64,000 nt of DNA. Source: Clostridia bacterium (GTDB lineage: Bacteria; Bacillota; Clostridia; Acetivibrionales; DSM-27016). The DNA lies in the NCBI GenBank assembly GCA_026414765.1, contig JAOAIJ010000021.1, positions 124,001 to 188,000 of the forward strand. The letters run 5' to 3'. Under the pieces are notes generated by a model, which saw only the letters and a program-made list of their open reading frames with translations, searched no databases and was not told where the DNA came from. Shown piece by piece: positions 48,369-57,324 of the stretch; the first letter of the stretch is position 1; each line of letters starts with the position of its first letter. A program made the position numbers and the translations under genes.

Positions 48369-49580
48369 ATGAATTTCTCGGAAAGTGTTAAGCAGGCACT
48401 GGACAGCCTTAGAGCGAACAAATTGCGTTCGATTCTTACCATGATAGGCATCATAATGGGAGTTTTCTCTGTTATAACCATACTTGCAGTAGGAAATGCA
48501 ACTCAAGGATATATAGATTCTCAGTTTGAAAAGCTCGGTGCAAATGTTATAAGCTTTATGTACAGATCATCAGGAAGCTATGACCCAAGCAAGGCTTTAA
48601 AATTTGATGATATGGATACAATTAGAAAAGCGGCGCCAGAGATAAAAAACATCGCTACAAGCATACAAAGAAACGGAACCTTGAGGATTGGTTCCAAGAC
48701 CAGAGAAGCCCTTGTATATGGTGTTACTTCACAGTTTAAGAATTTTGACCCGAAGGAAATGCTACATGGAAGGTATATCAGTGATATTGATGAAGATGCA
48801 AAAACCAAAGTTGTAATTGTTGATGAGAAATTTGCACTCAGGTACTTCAAAAAAACTGATATAATCGGTGAGACGATAAATTTCAAGACCTCCTGGGGCG
48901 CTATGAACCTTAAGGTGGTAGGTGTTACAAAAAGCGGGGAAGATTTGTTTGGAAGCATGCTTGATAATGAGAATTTTCCTGCATTCATATATGTGCCTAT
49001 TACCACGTTGCAAGAGTTTTATTTCAACTTTAAGGGACTCGACAGTATAAGTGTTTCTGTAGTGGATAAGGAGAAAACAAAAAGTGTAAGCGACCGTGTT
49101 ATAAAAGCTCTTGAAATGAAGCATGGTGCGGTAGGTAAATATTTTGCACGGAACTCACAGGATGAACAGAAAATTTTCTCAACAATTACAAACGTTATAT
49201 CTGCAGTATTACTTGTAATTGCTATAATAACGCTTATAGTCGGGGGAATCGGGATAATAAACATACTTCTTGTATCTGTAACTGAGCGAATCAGGGAAAT
49301 AGGTATAAGAAAAGCACTAGGTGCCAGAAAGAAGGATATTATTATTCAGTTCATTACCGAATCCATAATAATGACAGGGCTGAGTGGACTAATAGGCATA
49401 GCACTGGGAATAATTGCAGGGGCGGTTATTTCAGCGCAGCTTAAAATTCCTCAGGTAGTGGATTTTAAAATTATTATAATGGCTTTCCTGGGCTCTGTTA
49501 CATTAGGTCTGATGTTTGGAGTATATCCTGCAAAGAGAGCAGCAGATCTCGATCCTATTGAATCATTAAGATATGAATAG
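48369..49580 (+). CDS. MacB-type ABC transporter permease
   Basis: A 403-residue permease. A first helix (LRSILTMIGIIMGVFSVITILAV) is followed by a large extracytoplasmic MacB-PCD domain (~45-265) and an FtsX-type three-helix region starting near 275 with the ERIREIGIRKALGARKKDI coupling motif. It ends in PIESLRYE, typical for the family. Together with the ATPase and adaptor it forms a MacAB-like exporter or mechanotransducer; substrates in Clostridia are often peptides or unknown. Confidence 0.93.
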   Translation: MNFSESVKQALDSLRANKLRSILTMIGIIMGVFSVITILAVGNATQGYIDSQFEKLGANVISFMYRSSGSYDPSKALKFDDMDTIRKAAPEIKNIATSIQRNGTLRIGSKTREALVYGVTSQFKNFDPKEMLHGRYISDIDEDAKTKVVIVDEKFALRYFKKTDIIGETINFKTSWGAMNLKVVGVTKSGEDLFGSMLDNENFPAFIYVPITTLQEFYFNFKGLDSISVSVVDKEKTKSVSDRVIKALEMKHGAVGKYFARNSQDEQKIFSTITNVISAVLLVIAIITLIVGGIGIINILLVSVTERIREIGIRKALGARKKDIIIQFITESIIMTGLSGLIGIALGIIAGAVISAQLKIPQVVDFKIIIMAFLGSVTLGLMFGVYPAKRAADLDPIESLRYE

Positions 49581-49588
49581 AATCAAAA

Positions 49589-49611
49589 AGGGGTAAATTC
49601 AATTTACCCCT
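49589..49611. terminator. Palindromic hairpin after the permease
   Basis: AGGGGTAAA and TTTACCCCT pair perfectly around TTCAA. No T-run follows, so it may protect the 3' end or act with the second hairpin downstream. Confidence 0.5.
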
Positions 49612-49654
49612 CCTATACTTCATGTAAGAAATATGTATTATACAATCAACTGAT

Positions 49655-49697
49655 AAAAAGGGCGGCGTAACAAACTTTAGTTTTCGCCACCCTTTTT
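49655..49697. terminator. Bidirectional terminator between the permease and the convergent HTH gene
   Basis: AAAAAGGGCGGCG (49655-49667) pairs with CGCCACCCTTTTT (49685-49697) with a single mismatch. T-runs follow on both strands. Confidence 0.8.
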
Positions 49698-49727
49698 GCT
49701 GCTTTAGAAGGTTATGTACTGATCATA

Positions 49728-49985
49728 TTATTTGTATACAATTTTCCTTATTGTCTCTGTGGAAAGGCAGTATTCCTCAGCAAGTTCTTCAATACTTGCT
49801 TTGTGAAAATATTTATTTCTGATTTCTTCATTGCGCTGTTTGTAAAATACTCTTGCACCTGAACCATGCCCCCACTTTTTACGTTCTATACTGCTTGGAA
49901 TATACAGGGTTTCACCAGAAGCATATTTTTGCACTTCTTTCAACAGTTCGTCTGGAAGAATATCGGATGCATTTCTATATTTCAT
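49728..49985 (-). CDS. Small HTH protein of the CD3324 family
   Basis: An 85-residue protein. The start MKYRNASDILPDELLKEVQKY with a YIPSS strand and a C-terminal helix-turn-helix (SIEELAEEYCLSTETIRKIV) is the pattern of the small CD3324-type proteins of Firmicutes, thought to be DNA-binding. The ATG at 49985 follows AGGGG by 8 bases; a GTG at 49994 is closer and less likely. It is 13 bases downstream of the next gene on the same strand, so the two probably share a transcript. Confidence 0.75.
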   Translation of the reverse strand: MKYRNASDILPDELLKEVQKYASGETLYIPSSIERKKWGHGSGARVFYKQRNEEIRNKYFHKASIEELAEEYCLSTETIRKIVYK

Positions 49986-49998
49986 TGAATGCACCCCT

Positions 49999-51039
49999 CT
50001 AACTGTTTTTTTTCAAAAACTGCTCCAGGGTGTCATACTTGTTCAGAATAACGCCATGATTTTCAATCACGGAAATGATATACTGCTCCAATTCCTCCGC
50101 TCTTTGTTTAAAGGCGCTGAGGTTTACTGTATCAAAACTCCCGAGCAAATCCATTTCGCGCAGGCCAAATTCTTCTTTGATAATGTTGAGTTCGTGCTGC
50201 AAATTAATTGCATCCAGGAAAGCCCTCTGGTAATTTTGGGTATCACAATGATAATAAATTCTTCGCCATGTCAATGAACCTTCCTCATACCAGTCCGCTA
50301 AGTCTTCATAGTTAGGTGATTTTGCTTTCTCAATCTTTGTCGGTTTGTGTGCTGAGATGAATTTTCGTGCTGTGCTAATGATTTCATGGCTGAGATTTTT
50401 CAATTCTTCAACCGACTTTGCTCTGACAATTGCTTCGTAATGTGCGGTGAAATTTTCGGGTATTTCTTTCATCTGTGCCAGCTCTATGGTTTCCAAATCA
50501 AGTCTCTGCCTAAAGTATGTGCCATTGATGCAAGCGACAGCAATGGATAGATAGTGAGCAATAAATCCTGCTGCCATCCTCACCTTATAAAGCAAATCTT
50601 CAAACATCATGGTACGGTAAATTTCCATGGCGGTATCCAATTTCTCAAGAGCCTTTTTCAACATGAAGTCTTTATCCTGTAAGTTGGCTTTCAGCTTTTC
50701 CTGCATTGCAATAAAATGATTTTTGTCTTCTTCACTGCGGAAATACAGAATTTTGGCATCTGCTAAACCATATGTGAAATCATCATTAAAATCCGCCATA
50801 TTCTCGATGCGCTCCCACGAACGAGGGTACAGATCGTGACCTACACCGTCGATGATGAAGGTCTGTGCTAGCTTATTTCCACTCTCGTTTGCAGGCACAA
50901 AATAGTCAAAGCACTCACCATGACAATCATTTTCCAATGAATGCCCTGAAATTGCTATCAGTAGAGCGACATCATCTTTGTATTTCTTCTGTATTTGGGT
51001 GATAGCCCAGTTTGTCAGTTCTTTTTGTGTTGGTTTCAT
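49999..51039 (-). CDS. Conserved protein of unknown function, nucleotidyltransferase-like N-terminus
   Basis: A 346-residue soluble protein that I do not recognise with confidence. Residues ~20-110 (VALLIAISGHSLENDCHGEC, DYFVPAN, FIIDGVGHDLYPRSWERI) look like a degenerate nucleotidyltransferase fold, where a Gly-Ser and two Asp would normally bind metal; here a Gly-His-Ser and scattered Asp/Glu stand in their place. The rest (~115-340) is all-helical, like the substrate-binding halves of aminoglycoside nucleotidyltransferases. GGGGTGA precedes the ATG. It is paired with the CD3324-like gene. Confidence 0.6.
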   Translation of the reverse strand: MKPTQKELTNWAITQIQKKYKDDVALLIAISGHSLENDCHGECFDYFVPANESGNKLAQTFIIDGVGHDLYPRSWERIENMADFNDDFTYGLADAKILYFRSEEDKNHFIAMQEKLKANLQDKDFMLKKALEKLDTAMEIYRTMMFEDLLYKVRMAAGFIAHYLSIAVACINGTYFRQRLDLETIELAQMKEIPENFTAHYEAIVRAKSVEELKNLSHEIISTARKFISAHKPTKIEKAKSPNYEDLADWYEEGSLTWRRIYYHCDTQNYQRAFLDAINLQHELNIIKEEFGLREMDLLGSFDTVNLSAFKQRAEELEQYIISVIENHGVILNKYDTLEQFLKKNS

Positions 51040-51271
51040 TTTATGGTCACCCCATTATTAATTGTGTTAAGAAACGGCCATTCTCTTACGACATAAGTAT
51101 ATAAGCATATGAGAGTTAAAACAATGCCGAGATTTATTATAAGAATTTTTACCCAGAAAAGTCCTTTTTTATATATTCAAAACGGTCACTTATTGCTATA
51201 CCGTGAATCAACCTCTTTTCTAAAGCGACTTAAAGATAAAATTATTTTAAAACTTTGTTTTGCTAAGACAA

Positions 51272-52459
51272 TTAAAATGTATTTTTATAAGATACCATAT
51301 TCCTGCCTTTTCTTTTTGAATGGTATAAACCATCATCTGCAGCTGCAATAAGTTCTTTTACTGTGTTTCCGTCCTGCGGATAACAAGATATGCCTATAGA
51401 TACCGTGAAATTAGGCGATTCGGTTTCCTCAACTCTTTTCCGGAAACGTTCCGCAACCAGTTTTGCCTGAGGAACCGTTGCACCGGGAAGTACTGCTATG
51501 AATTCATCTCCTCCATATCTTCCAAGTGAATCCATATCACGCAAACTGTTTTTTGCCAACAACGCTAGCTTCTTTATGCACTTGTCTCCTGTTATGTGAC
51601 CAAGAGTATCATTAATCGTTTTAAACTTGTCTATATCAAACATTAATACCGAGAACACGCTTCCAGCCTTTGATGATGAAATCAGGACTGATATGGTATC
51701 GAGAATGGCAGCCTTGTTGAGTGCCTTGGTTAATGAATCAGTCCTGGATATATTGATCAGCACTTCGTTTGACCTTTCAATCTCAAGGACTCTTTTTCTC
51801 ACTTCCAGGTTAAGATTTTTATCGACAGCTGCGAGTTTTTTTTCTGTCTCATGCACTTTTTTCAAAAGTTTTATAAAAGTCTCCCTGTAAAAATAAAGTA
51901 TAAGTATTGAATATGCACCAACATGGCAAAAAAGTGATATATATTCAATGATAGTATTCTGCACCAGCAGTTTGAGCAAGCTCTGTATAAGCAGTAAGAC
52001 CGCAGACCAGAAGATCAGGCTCTTATTACCTTTTTCCTTCCTCAGAATAAATAGTATCATAACTGTAGATAGTATTAGACATAAGACACCAAAATGTGAA
52101 GTGCAGATAAGTTTTTGAATAGCTGTTGAGTTTAGCACCAAAGTTAGAAGAATTGCAGGCAATATTACAACTAAAAGAAATACTGTCCCGTAATGTTTCT
52201 TCTTCGGATTTATAGCCATTATCAAAAACAGTGATAAATACATAAAGGCTTGTGCCAGATATAGTACGGGGTAGGCAAGGCTTCTGTTTTTGGTAAGAAC
52301 TGAGAAAATGCCAAGTATTAATGTAACTATAAAACATAACCCCTTAAGTTTTATAATTGATTTTTCCGTGTTGATAAAAAGAGCGAAGGCCAGGATCGAA
52401 AATGAAAAACATACGGCAGCGATAAAAGTCAGTTGACTTAGAGTATTAGTATAGTACAT
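51272..52459 (-). CDS. Membrane-bound diguanylate cyclase (GGDEF domain)
   Basis: A protein of about 395 residues. Seven hydrophobic segments fill residues ~1-210, then comes a short coiled coil (VHETEKKLAAVDKNLNLEVR) and a GGDEF domain with RTDSLTKALNKAA, DIDKFKTINDTLGH and an intact GRYGGDEF active site. It should make cyclic di-GMP. No RxxD inhibitory site is evident five residues before GGDEF. The start is set at the ATG near 52459, which follows AGGGGGG; the open frame runs on to a TTG at 52531 without a ribosome binding site. Confidence 0.9.
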   Translation of the reverse strand: MYYTNTLSQLTFIAAVCFSFSILAFALFINTEKSIIKLKGLCFIVTLILGIFSVLTKNRSLAYPVLYLAQAFMYLSLFLIMAINPKKKHYGTVFLLVVILPAILLTLVLNSTAIQKLICTSHFGVLCLILSTVMILFILRKEKGNKSLIFWSAVLLLIQSLLKLLVQNTIIEYISLFCHVGAYSILILYFYRETFIKLLKKVHETEKKLAAVDKNLNLEVRKRVLEIERSNEVLINISRTDSLTKALNKAAILDTISVLISSSKAGSVFSVLMFDIDKFKTINDTLGHITGDKCIKKLALLAKNSLRDMDSLGRYGGDEFIAVLPGATVPQAKLVAERFRKRVEETESPNFTVSIGISCYPQDGNTVKELIAAADDGLYHSKRKGRNMVSYKNTF

Positions 52460-52691
52460 TGATATCCCCCCTGGTGTAGTTAATGGTTTACTGTTGTCAA
52501 TTATTTTATCGGATAAATAATTGAATTTCAAAACATATAAATGAACGGATACTTGCAGATACTATATTTTGTTTATATCGCATTGCAGTAGATTAACCTG
52601 TTGTGCTAGTTAGTTTTAGTTGCAAGTCTCGTTCCAAGGTATCTCAGAAATTGCAACCGTATGTTTGAAAAGCTTAGACATGGAGGCCGGC

Positions 52692-53600
52692 ATGAAAAGG
52701 ATAGTAAGTGTAAGTATAGGTTCTTCTTCCCGTGATAAATGTGTTGAGACTGATATAATGGGGTATAGATGCAGTATAGAAAGAATCGGGACAAACGGCA
52801 GTATAAGAAAGGCGATTGATACTATAAAGGAGCTGGATGGAAAGGTTGATGCCTTCGGAATGGGTGGAATAGATTTGTATCTTACATCAGGGTCTAATAA
52901 AAGACATGTGATAAGAGAAGCCGTACCGATAAAAGAGGCTGCCAGAAACACTCCTATTGTTGATGGTACAGGGATAAAAAATACTTTGGAAAAAAATGTG
53001 ATTGATTATATAGAAGCGAATAAAATCATTGATCTGAAAGGGAAAAGGGTATTGATAACTTCAGCAGCAGATAGATTCAGAATGGCTAAAGCTTTTGTCG
53101 AGTATGGATGTGACGTGATTATCGGAGACCTCATCTTCGCTTTGGGGATTCCGATAAAGATCAAAAGACTAGATACCTTCAGGAGGGTTGCAGATGCAGC
53201 AATTCCGATTGTATCAAAACTGCCCTTTGAAATGCTGTATCCTACAGGAGACAGGCAGAAAGAAAACAATCATAAAAGATTTTCAAAATACTATTGGAAT
53301 TCTGATATAATTGCGGGAGATTATCACTATATCAAAAAATACATGCCGGAAAATATGGAAGGAAAAATTGTAGTTACAAATACTGTTACGCCTGAAGATG
53401 TAAATATGTTGAGAGCCAGAGGAGTAATGCAGCTTGTTACAACTACACCCGAATGGGATGGAAGGTCTTTTGGGACAAATGTAGTTGAAGCCTTAATAGT
53501 GAGCTTATCCGGTAAAAATCCTGAAGAGCTTTCGGAAGAGGATTATCACGATATGCTGAATGAATTGAGGTTTAGGCCAAGGGTAGAATGGCTGAACTAA
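52692..53600 (+). CDS. Rossmann-type dehydrogenase-like protein (quinate 5-dehydrogenase-like family)
   Basis: A 302-residue protein found in Firmicutes, usually labelled quinate 5-dehydrogenase. N-terminal half: VSVSIGSSSRDK, then DAFGMGGIDLYL. A nucleotide-binding-like segment KRVLITSAADRFRMAKAFVEYGCDVIIGD replaces the usual GxGxxG, so NAD(P) binding is uncertain. The C-terminal half has LPFEMLYPTGDRQ and IVVTNTVTPEDVNMLRARG. The true reaction is not known to me. The ATG at 52692 follows GGAGG by 5 bases; upstream in-frame extension to 52620 lacks support. Confidence 0.7.
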   Translation: MKRIVSVSIGSSSRDKCVETDIMGYRCSIERIGTNGSIRKAIDTIKELDGKVDAFGMGGIDLYLTSGSNKRHVIREAVPIKEAARNTPIVDGTGIKNTLEKNVIDYIEANKIIDLKGKRVLITSAADRFRMAKAFVEYGCDVIIGDLIFALGIPIKIKRLDTFRRVADAAIPIVSKLPFEMLYPTGDRQKENNHKRFSKYYWNSDIIAGDYHYIKKYMPENMEGKIVVTNTVTPEDVNMLRARGVMQLVTTTPEWDGRSFGTNVVEALIVSLSGKNPEELSEEDYHDMLNELRFRPRVEWLN

Positions 53601-53628
53601 AAACGGGCTGGAACAGACCAGCCCGTTT
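53601..53628. terminator. Strong bidirectional hairpin terminator
   Basis: AAACGGGCTGG and CCAGCCCGTTT form a perfect 11-bp stem with a 6-base loop. The plus-strand exit is T-poor; the minus-strand exit reads TTTTTAG. It serves the plus-strand gene before it and the small minus-strand gene next to it. Confidence 0.85.
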
Positions 53629-53632
53629 GTGC

Positions 53633-53803
53633 TTACCCTAATTTTCTTTTGAGCATATAACCCCAGAACATTCCCTTTGCAAATGCAAAGACTACTATGC
53701 CGGCTGCAACTGCTACATTTAGTACCAGGCTATTTTCCTCATCCTTTTCATTGTTTTGTTTCTGATATACCCTTGGATGTCTTCTATATCTAGCGTATTC
53801 CAC
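53633..53803 (-). CDS. Small single-pass membrane protein, 56 residues
   Basis: A short gene found by reading the reverse strand of the gap. GTG start at 53803, seven bases after a perfect GGAGG (complement of 53811-53815). The product is basic and polar at first (EYARYRRHPRVYQKQ, then a Lys/Glu/Asp patch), followed by one hydrophobic stretch of ~18 residues (LNVAVAAGIVVFAFAKGMF) and a short basic tail (MLKRKLG). It is probably an inner-membrane miniprotein. It ends 5 bases from the terminator. Function unknown. Confidence 0.72.
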   Translation of the reverse strand: MEYARYRRHPRVYQKQNNEKDEENSLVLNVAVAAGIVVFAFAKGMFWGYMLKRKLG

Positions 53804-53892
53804 CTTATCGCCTCCTAATATTTCTTACCTTTATTATTTTCAAAGTTATTGCGTAATATTTATGGATAAGAAATTTGGATAAACGTATATGA

Positions 53893-54374
53893 CTATTCCA
53901 TTGAGCTGAAAATCATAAAGCAGCTGGACACATACTCATTTGCAAGGCATGTATAAATTGTCTGTGCAAAAATTGAGTTTATGGCAATTGTTTTTAGAAA
54001 GGTAGACTTACCTGATGCATTTGAGCCAGTGATAAGCACAGGCTTATTTATTTTTAGTGAATTGGGGACAGGTCTATTAATAAGAGGGTGGTATATATCC
54101 TTAAATGATATTGAGATATCATAGTTATTTGAGTTTTTAGTTAATTGAGGATTGGAGTAATAGGTCAGGCTGTCTCTGTATGAAGCAATAACTATTAGTC
54201 TGCTATCGATTCTATTTCATTTGGACTGTAATTAATTCCAGGTTCACTGGCCCATTGCTCCACAAGCTTTCTTTTGAGAGCTTTCAGATTTCTTTTCTTG
54301 TTTAGATACATATAAATGAAAAAGACGCAAATGATTAATATGATAATAATCAGATATTCAAGTATTGTAGTCAT
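53893..54374 (-). pseudogene. Decayed MutS-family gene with internal and C-terminal deletions
   Basis: Reading the minus strand, an intact start remains: AAGGAG, an ATG at 54374 and 59 codons with a membrane helix (LEYLIIIILIICVFFIYMYL) ending in a stop at 54195. In another frame just after, MutS C-terminal sequence appears: a stretch HPLINRPVPNS followed by the Walker A GSNASGKSTFLKTIAIN and then a stop at 53893 soon after a Ser-Ser-Met motif. The middle of the protein (lever/clamp and connector, several hundred codons) and the end of the ATPase are missing. It is a remnant of the membrane-linked MutS-like family of Clostridia, not of mutS1. Confidence 0.85.
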
Positions 54375-54513
54375 TTCAAATACTCCTTTTAAGCGGGGGT
54401 TGCTGCATTATCTTATTATAACATCCTGCAAATGGGTTTAAAAGAATATGTTTACAATCTGAATCTGATTAAATGCTGGGTTTATTTGTCATAAAAAATT
54501 AATTTTCCAGATA

Positions 54514-54543
54514 TTGAATAATGATGCCTTTTTTTATTATACT
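54514..54543 (+). promoter_or_regulatory. Sigma-A promoter for yfmF
   Basis: TTGAAT at 54514-54519, an 18-base spacer, and TATACT at 54538-54543, about 47 bases before the ATG. Confidence 0.55.
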
Positions 54544-54589
54544 ATTAATGTAAAATCGTGGTTGAGGAAATGACGGAAGGAAGGTTCGG

Positions 54590-55873
54590 ATGAATAACAT
54601 AATAGAGGAAAAAGTCACTAAAGTAGCTTCGTATAACGGAATTGATGTTTACAATATTAAGACAAATAAGTTTAAAACCAACTCTATAAATATTTTCTTT
54701 CATGATAACTTGAGTAGGGAAAATGCTTCAAAAAACGCACTTATCCCTGCTGTTTTACGCAGGGGCTGCGTCCCATTCCCCTCTTTTCAGGAGATTGCTT
54801 TATACCTTGAAGGGCTCTATGGAGCAGCTTTTGACTGCGGTGTAGTAAAAAAGGGAGAACGTCAGATAATACAGTTTTATACGGAATTTGTTGCAGATGA
54901 GTATACAGTTGAAAAGGCAGACTTATTAGAAAATACATTTAACCTTTTGATTGATATAATAACCAATCCTGTATTGGAAAGCGGGCATTTTAAGACAGAA
55001 TACGTAGCGCAGGAAAAAGAAAACCTTAAGCGGCTTATAGAGGGCAGGGTAAATGATAAAGTTCAATATGCCGTAGACAAGTGTTTTGAAGAAATGTGCA
55101 GAGATGAACGTTTTGGTATATTTGAATATGGCGCTGTATCCGATTTGGATTCAATAGATGCGGCGAATTTATATGAGCACTATAAGACTTTTTTGGAAAG
55201 TCTGCCAATAAGTATATATTTTACCGGCAATACAAGCGAAGAACGGATAAAAGCTCTTACAGGCAGATTATCCGGCATTAATAGGAATAACCTGAAAAAT
55301 GTTGATATAAGCAAAGTAGGGAAAGATGTAAAAGAAATAAAGAATATCACTGAAAAAATGAGTGTAAATCAGGCAAAACTTTCTCTTGGCTTCAGAACAA
55401 ATACAGCATCCAATGATAAGGACTATTATTCTCTTCTGGTATATAACGGTATTCTTGGCGGAGGCATGCATTCTAAACTGTTTCAGAACGTGAGAGAAAA
55501 AGGAAGTCTGGCTTACTATGTATTTTCACGCTTGGAGAAATTTAAAGGCTTGATGGTAATAAGCAGCGGAATAGAAAGCCAGAATAAGGACAAAGCCATG
55601 GATATAATTCTCCGGCAAATAGATGATATAAAAAACGGGGAAATTTCCGATTATGAGTTTGATTCAACTATCAAGACCATAGAAACAGGAGTAAAATCGC
55701 TTAGGGATAGTCAGCTGCATATTGTGGATTTTTATCTGAGCCAAGCCGTTGTAGATACAAATGATAGTTTCAGTACAATTATCGAAAAAGTAAAGAATGT
55801 ATCAAAAGAAGATGTTATAGATATTTCAAAAAGGGTAGTACTTGATACTGTTTATTTTCTTACAGGATATTAG
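54590..55873 (+). CDS. yfmF: M16-family peptidase-like protein YfmF (inactive partner)
   Basis: A 427-residue M16 (pitrilysin-like) protein in two similar halves. It lacks the HxxEH zinc motif; the corresponding N-terminal region reads ENASKNALIPAVLRRGC. The C-terminal half has the M16 substrate-binding pattern (GGGMHSKLFQNVREKGSLAYYVFS). As in other Firmicutes it precedes a zinc-containing M16 gene, so the two probably form a heterodimeric peptidase. GGAAGGTTCGG precedes the ATG. Confidence 0.9.
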   Translation: MNNIIEEKVTKVASYNGIDVYNIKTNKFKTNSINIFFHDNLSRENASKNALIPAVLRRGCVPFPSFQEIALYLEGLYGAAFDCGVVKKGERQIIQFYTEFVADEYTVEKADLLENTFNLLIDIITNPVLESGHFKTEYVAQEKENLKRLIEGRVNDKVQYAVDKCFEEMCRDERFGIFEYGAVSDLDSIDAANLYEHYKTFLESLPISIYFTGNTSEERIKALTGRLSGINRNNLKNVDISKVGKDVKEIKNITEKMSVNQAKLSLGFRTNTASNDKDYYSLLVYNGILGGGMHSKLFQNVREKGSLAYYVFSRLEKFKGLMVISSGIESQNKDKAMDIILRQIDDIKNGEISDYEFDSTIKTIETGVKSLRDSQLHIVDFYLSQAVVDTNDSFSTIIEKVKNVSKEDVIDISKRVVLDTVYFLTGY

Positions 55874-55967
55874 GCACAACTCCGGATATCCCTGTTGCTG
55901 ATAAATCAGAGAGTTAGGGAAGTCTATGGAACGGCAGGAGTATATATTTGGTAAAAGGAGATAAAAT

Positions 55968-57260
55968 ATGGATATAAAAACTATTGAATATAAGAATATT
56001 AATGAATTGATGTACATGTATGAACACAAAAGCGGATTGAAAGCTTTTGTGGTGCCAAAGAAGGGGTATTCAAAAAAATATGCTACATTTGCTACACATT
56101 TTGGCTCCATAAATAATGAATTTATTATTCCGGGTGAGGCTGAAACTACTAAAGTACCTGACGGAATTGCACACTTTCTTGAACATAAACTGTTTGAACA
56201 AGAGGACGGCAGTGTAATGGATAAGTTTTCGCAATTGGGATCCAGCCCTAATGCTTATACCGGATTCGGTCAGACAGTTTACTTGTTTTCAAGTACAGAC
56301 AGATTTGATGAAAATTTTAAACTTTTACTAAATTATGTTCAGAATCCTTATATTACTGAGGAAAGTGTTGAAAAAGAAAAAGGAATTATAGGTCAGGAGA
56401 TAAAAATGTATGAGGATGATCCAGGATGGCGGGCTTTTTTCAACCTGCTGGGAGCATTTTACAAAAATAATCCTGTGAGGATAGATATTGCCGGAACTAT
56501 TGAATCTATAGCAGAAATAAACAGGGACGTACTATATAGATGCTATAATACTTTTTATCATCCTTCAAATATGATTATACTTGTGGTAGGTGATGTTGAC
56601 CCGAAAGAAGTTTTTCAGCATGTGGAGAGTGAACTTAAAAACACACAGGAGAGACCGGAAATCAAGAGGATTTTTCCACAAGAACAGGAATCACTAAACA
56701 AGGATTATGCAGAACAAGCGCTGGCAGTATCAACACCGCTTTTCCAAATGGGATTCAGGGATAATACACATAATACTAAAGGTATTGAAGCTTTGAAAAG
56801 AGAAGTTGCCGTAAAACTCCTGTTGGAAATGATAATGGGAAGAAGTTCAGGGCTTTACAATGAGATGTACGAGGAAGGCCTTATAAACAGCACTTTTGAA
56901 TTTGATTATACAATCGAGGAAAATTATGCTTTTTCCATGTTTGGCGGCGAATCTGTTGATCCTTTAAAAGTAAGGGAAAGAATATCCGGTGCTATTAAAG
57001 ATATTAAAAGTAAGGGACTTGATAAGGATAGCTATGAACGCATAAAAAGGGCCATGACAGGAAGATTCATAAAACAGTTGAATTCTGTAGAGAGAATATC
57101 TCATACTTTTATTTCGGTGTATTTTCGAGGAGTCAATATGTTTGATTATTATGAAGTTTATGATAAAATTACCTTTGAATATATAAACGATGTTTTTAGT
57201 GACCACTTTAACCTTAATAATCTTGCACTTTCAGTAATAAAGCCTGTTTCGGCAGGGTAG
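55968..57260 (+). CDS. yfmH: M16-family zinc peptidase YfmH
   Basis: A 430-residue M16 protease with an intact catalytic site: HFLEH (two zinc His and the catalytic Glu) and the downstream Glu in EKGIIGQEIKMYEDDP. The C-terminal half has RSSGLYNEMYEEGLI. AAAAGGAG precedes the ATG by 7 bases. It pairs with yfmF 94 bases upstream. In Bacillus the pair has been connected with EF-P 5-aminopentanol modification; I infer the role only by synteny. Confidence 0.93.
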   Translation: MDIKTIEYKNINELMYMYEHKSGLKAFVVPKKGYSKKYATFATHFGSINNEFIIPGEAETTKVPDGIAHFLEHKLFEQEDGSVMDKFSQLGSSPNAYTGFGQTVYLFSSTDRFDENFKLLLNYVQNPYITEESVEKEKGIIGQEIKMYEDDPGWRAFFNLLGAFYKNNPVRIDIAGTIESIAEINRDVLYRCYNTFYHPSNMIILVVGDVDPKEVFQHVESELKNTQERPEIKRIFPQEQESLNKDYAEQALAVSTPLFQMGFRDNTHNTKGIEALKREVAVKLLLEMIMGRSSGLYNEMYEEGLINSTFEFDYTIEENYAFSMFGGESVDPLKVRERISGAIKDIKSKGLDKDSYERIKRAMTGRFIKQLNSVERISHTFISVYFRGVNMFDYYEVYDKITFEYINDVFSDHFNLNNLALSVIKPVSAG

Positions 57261-57324
57261 GGATATTAATAATATCAAAAGATAACTCTGGATTGAGTAA
57301 TATAAACAAGGGGGATTAAAGAAA

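Noticed and set aside
51109..51351. 80-codon frame between the two minus-strand genes
   Set aside because: It lacks a ribosome binding site, is rich in Lys/Phe/Ile from AT-rich DNA and overlaps the end of the GGDEF gene.
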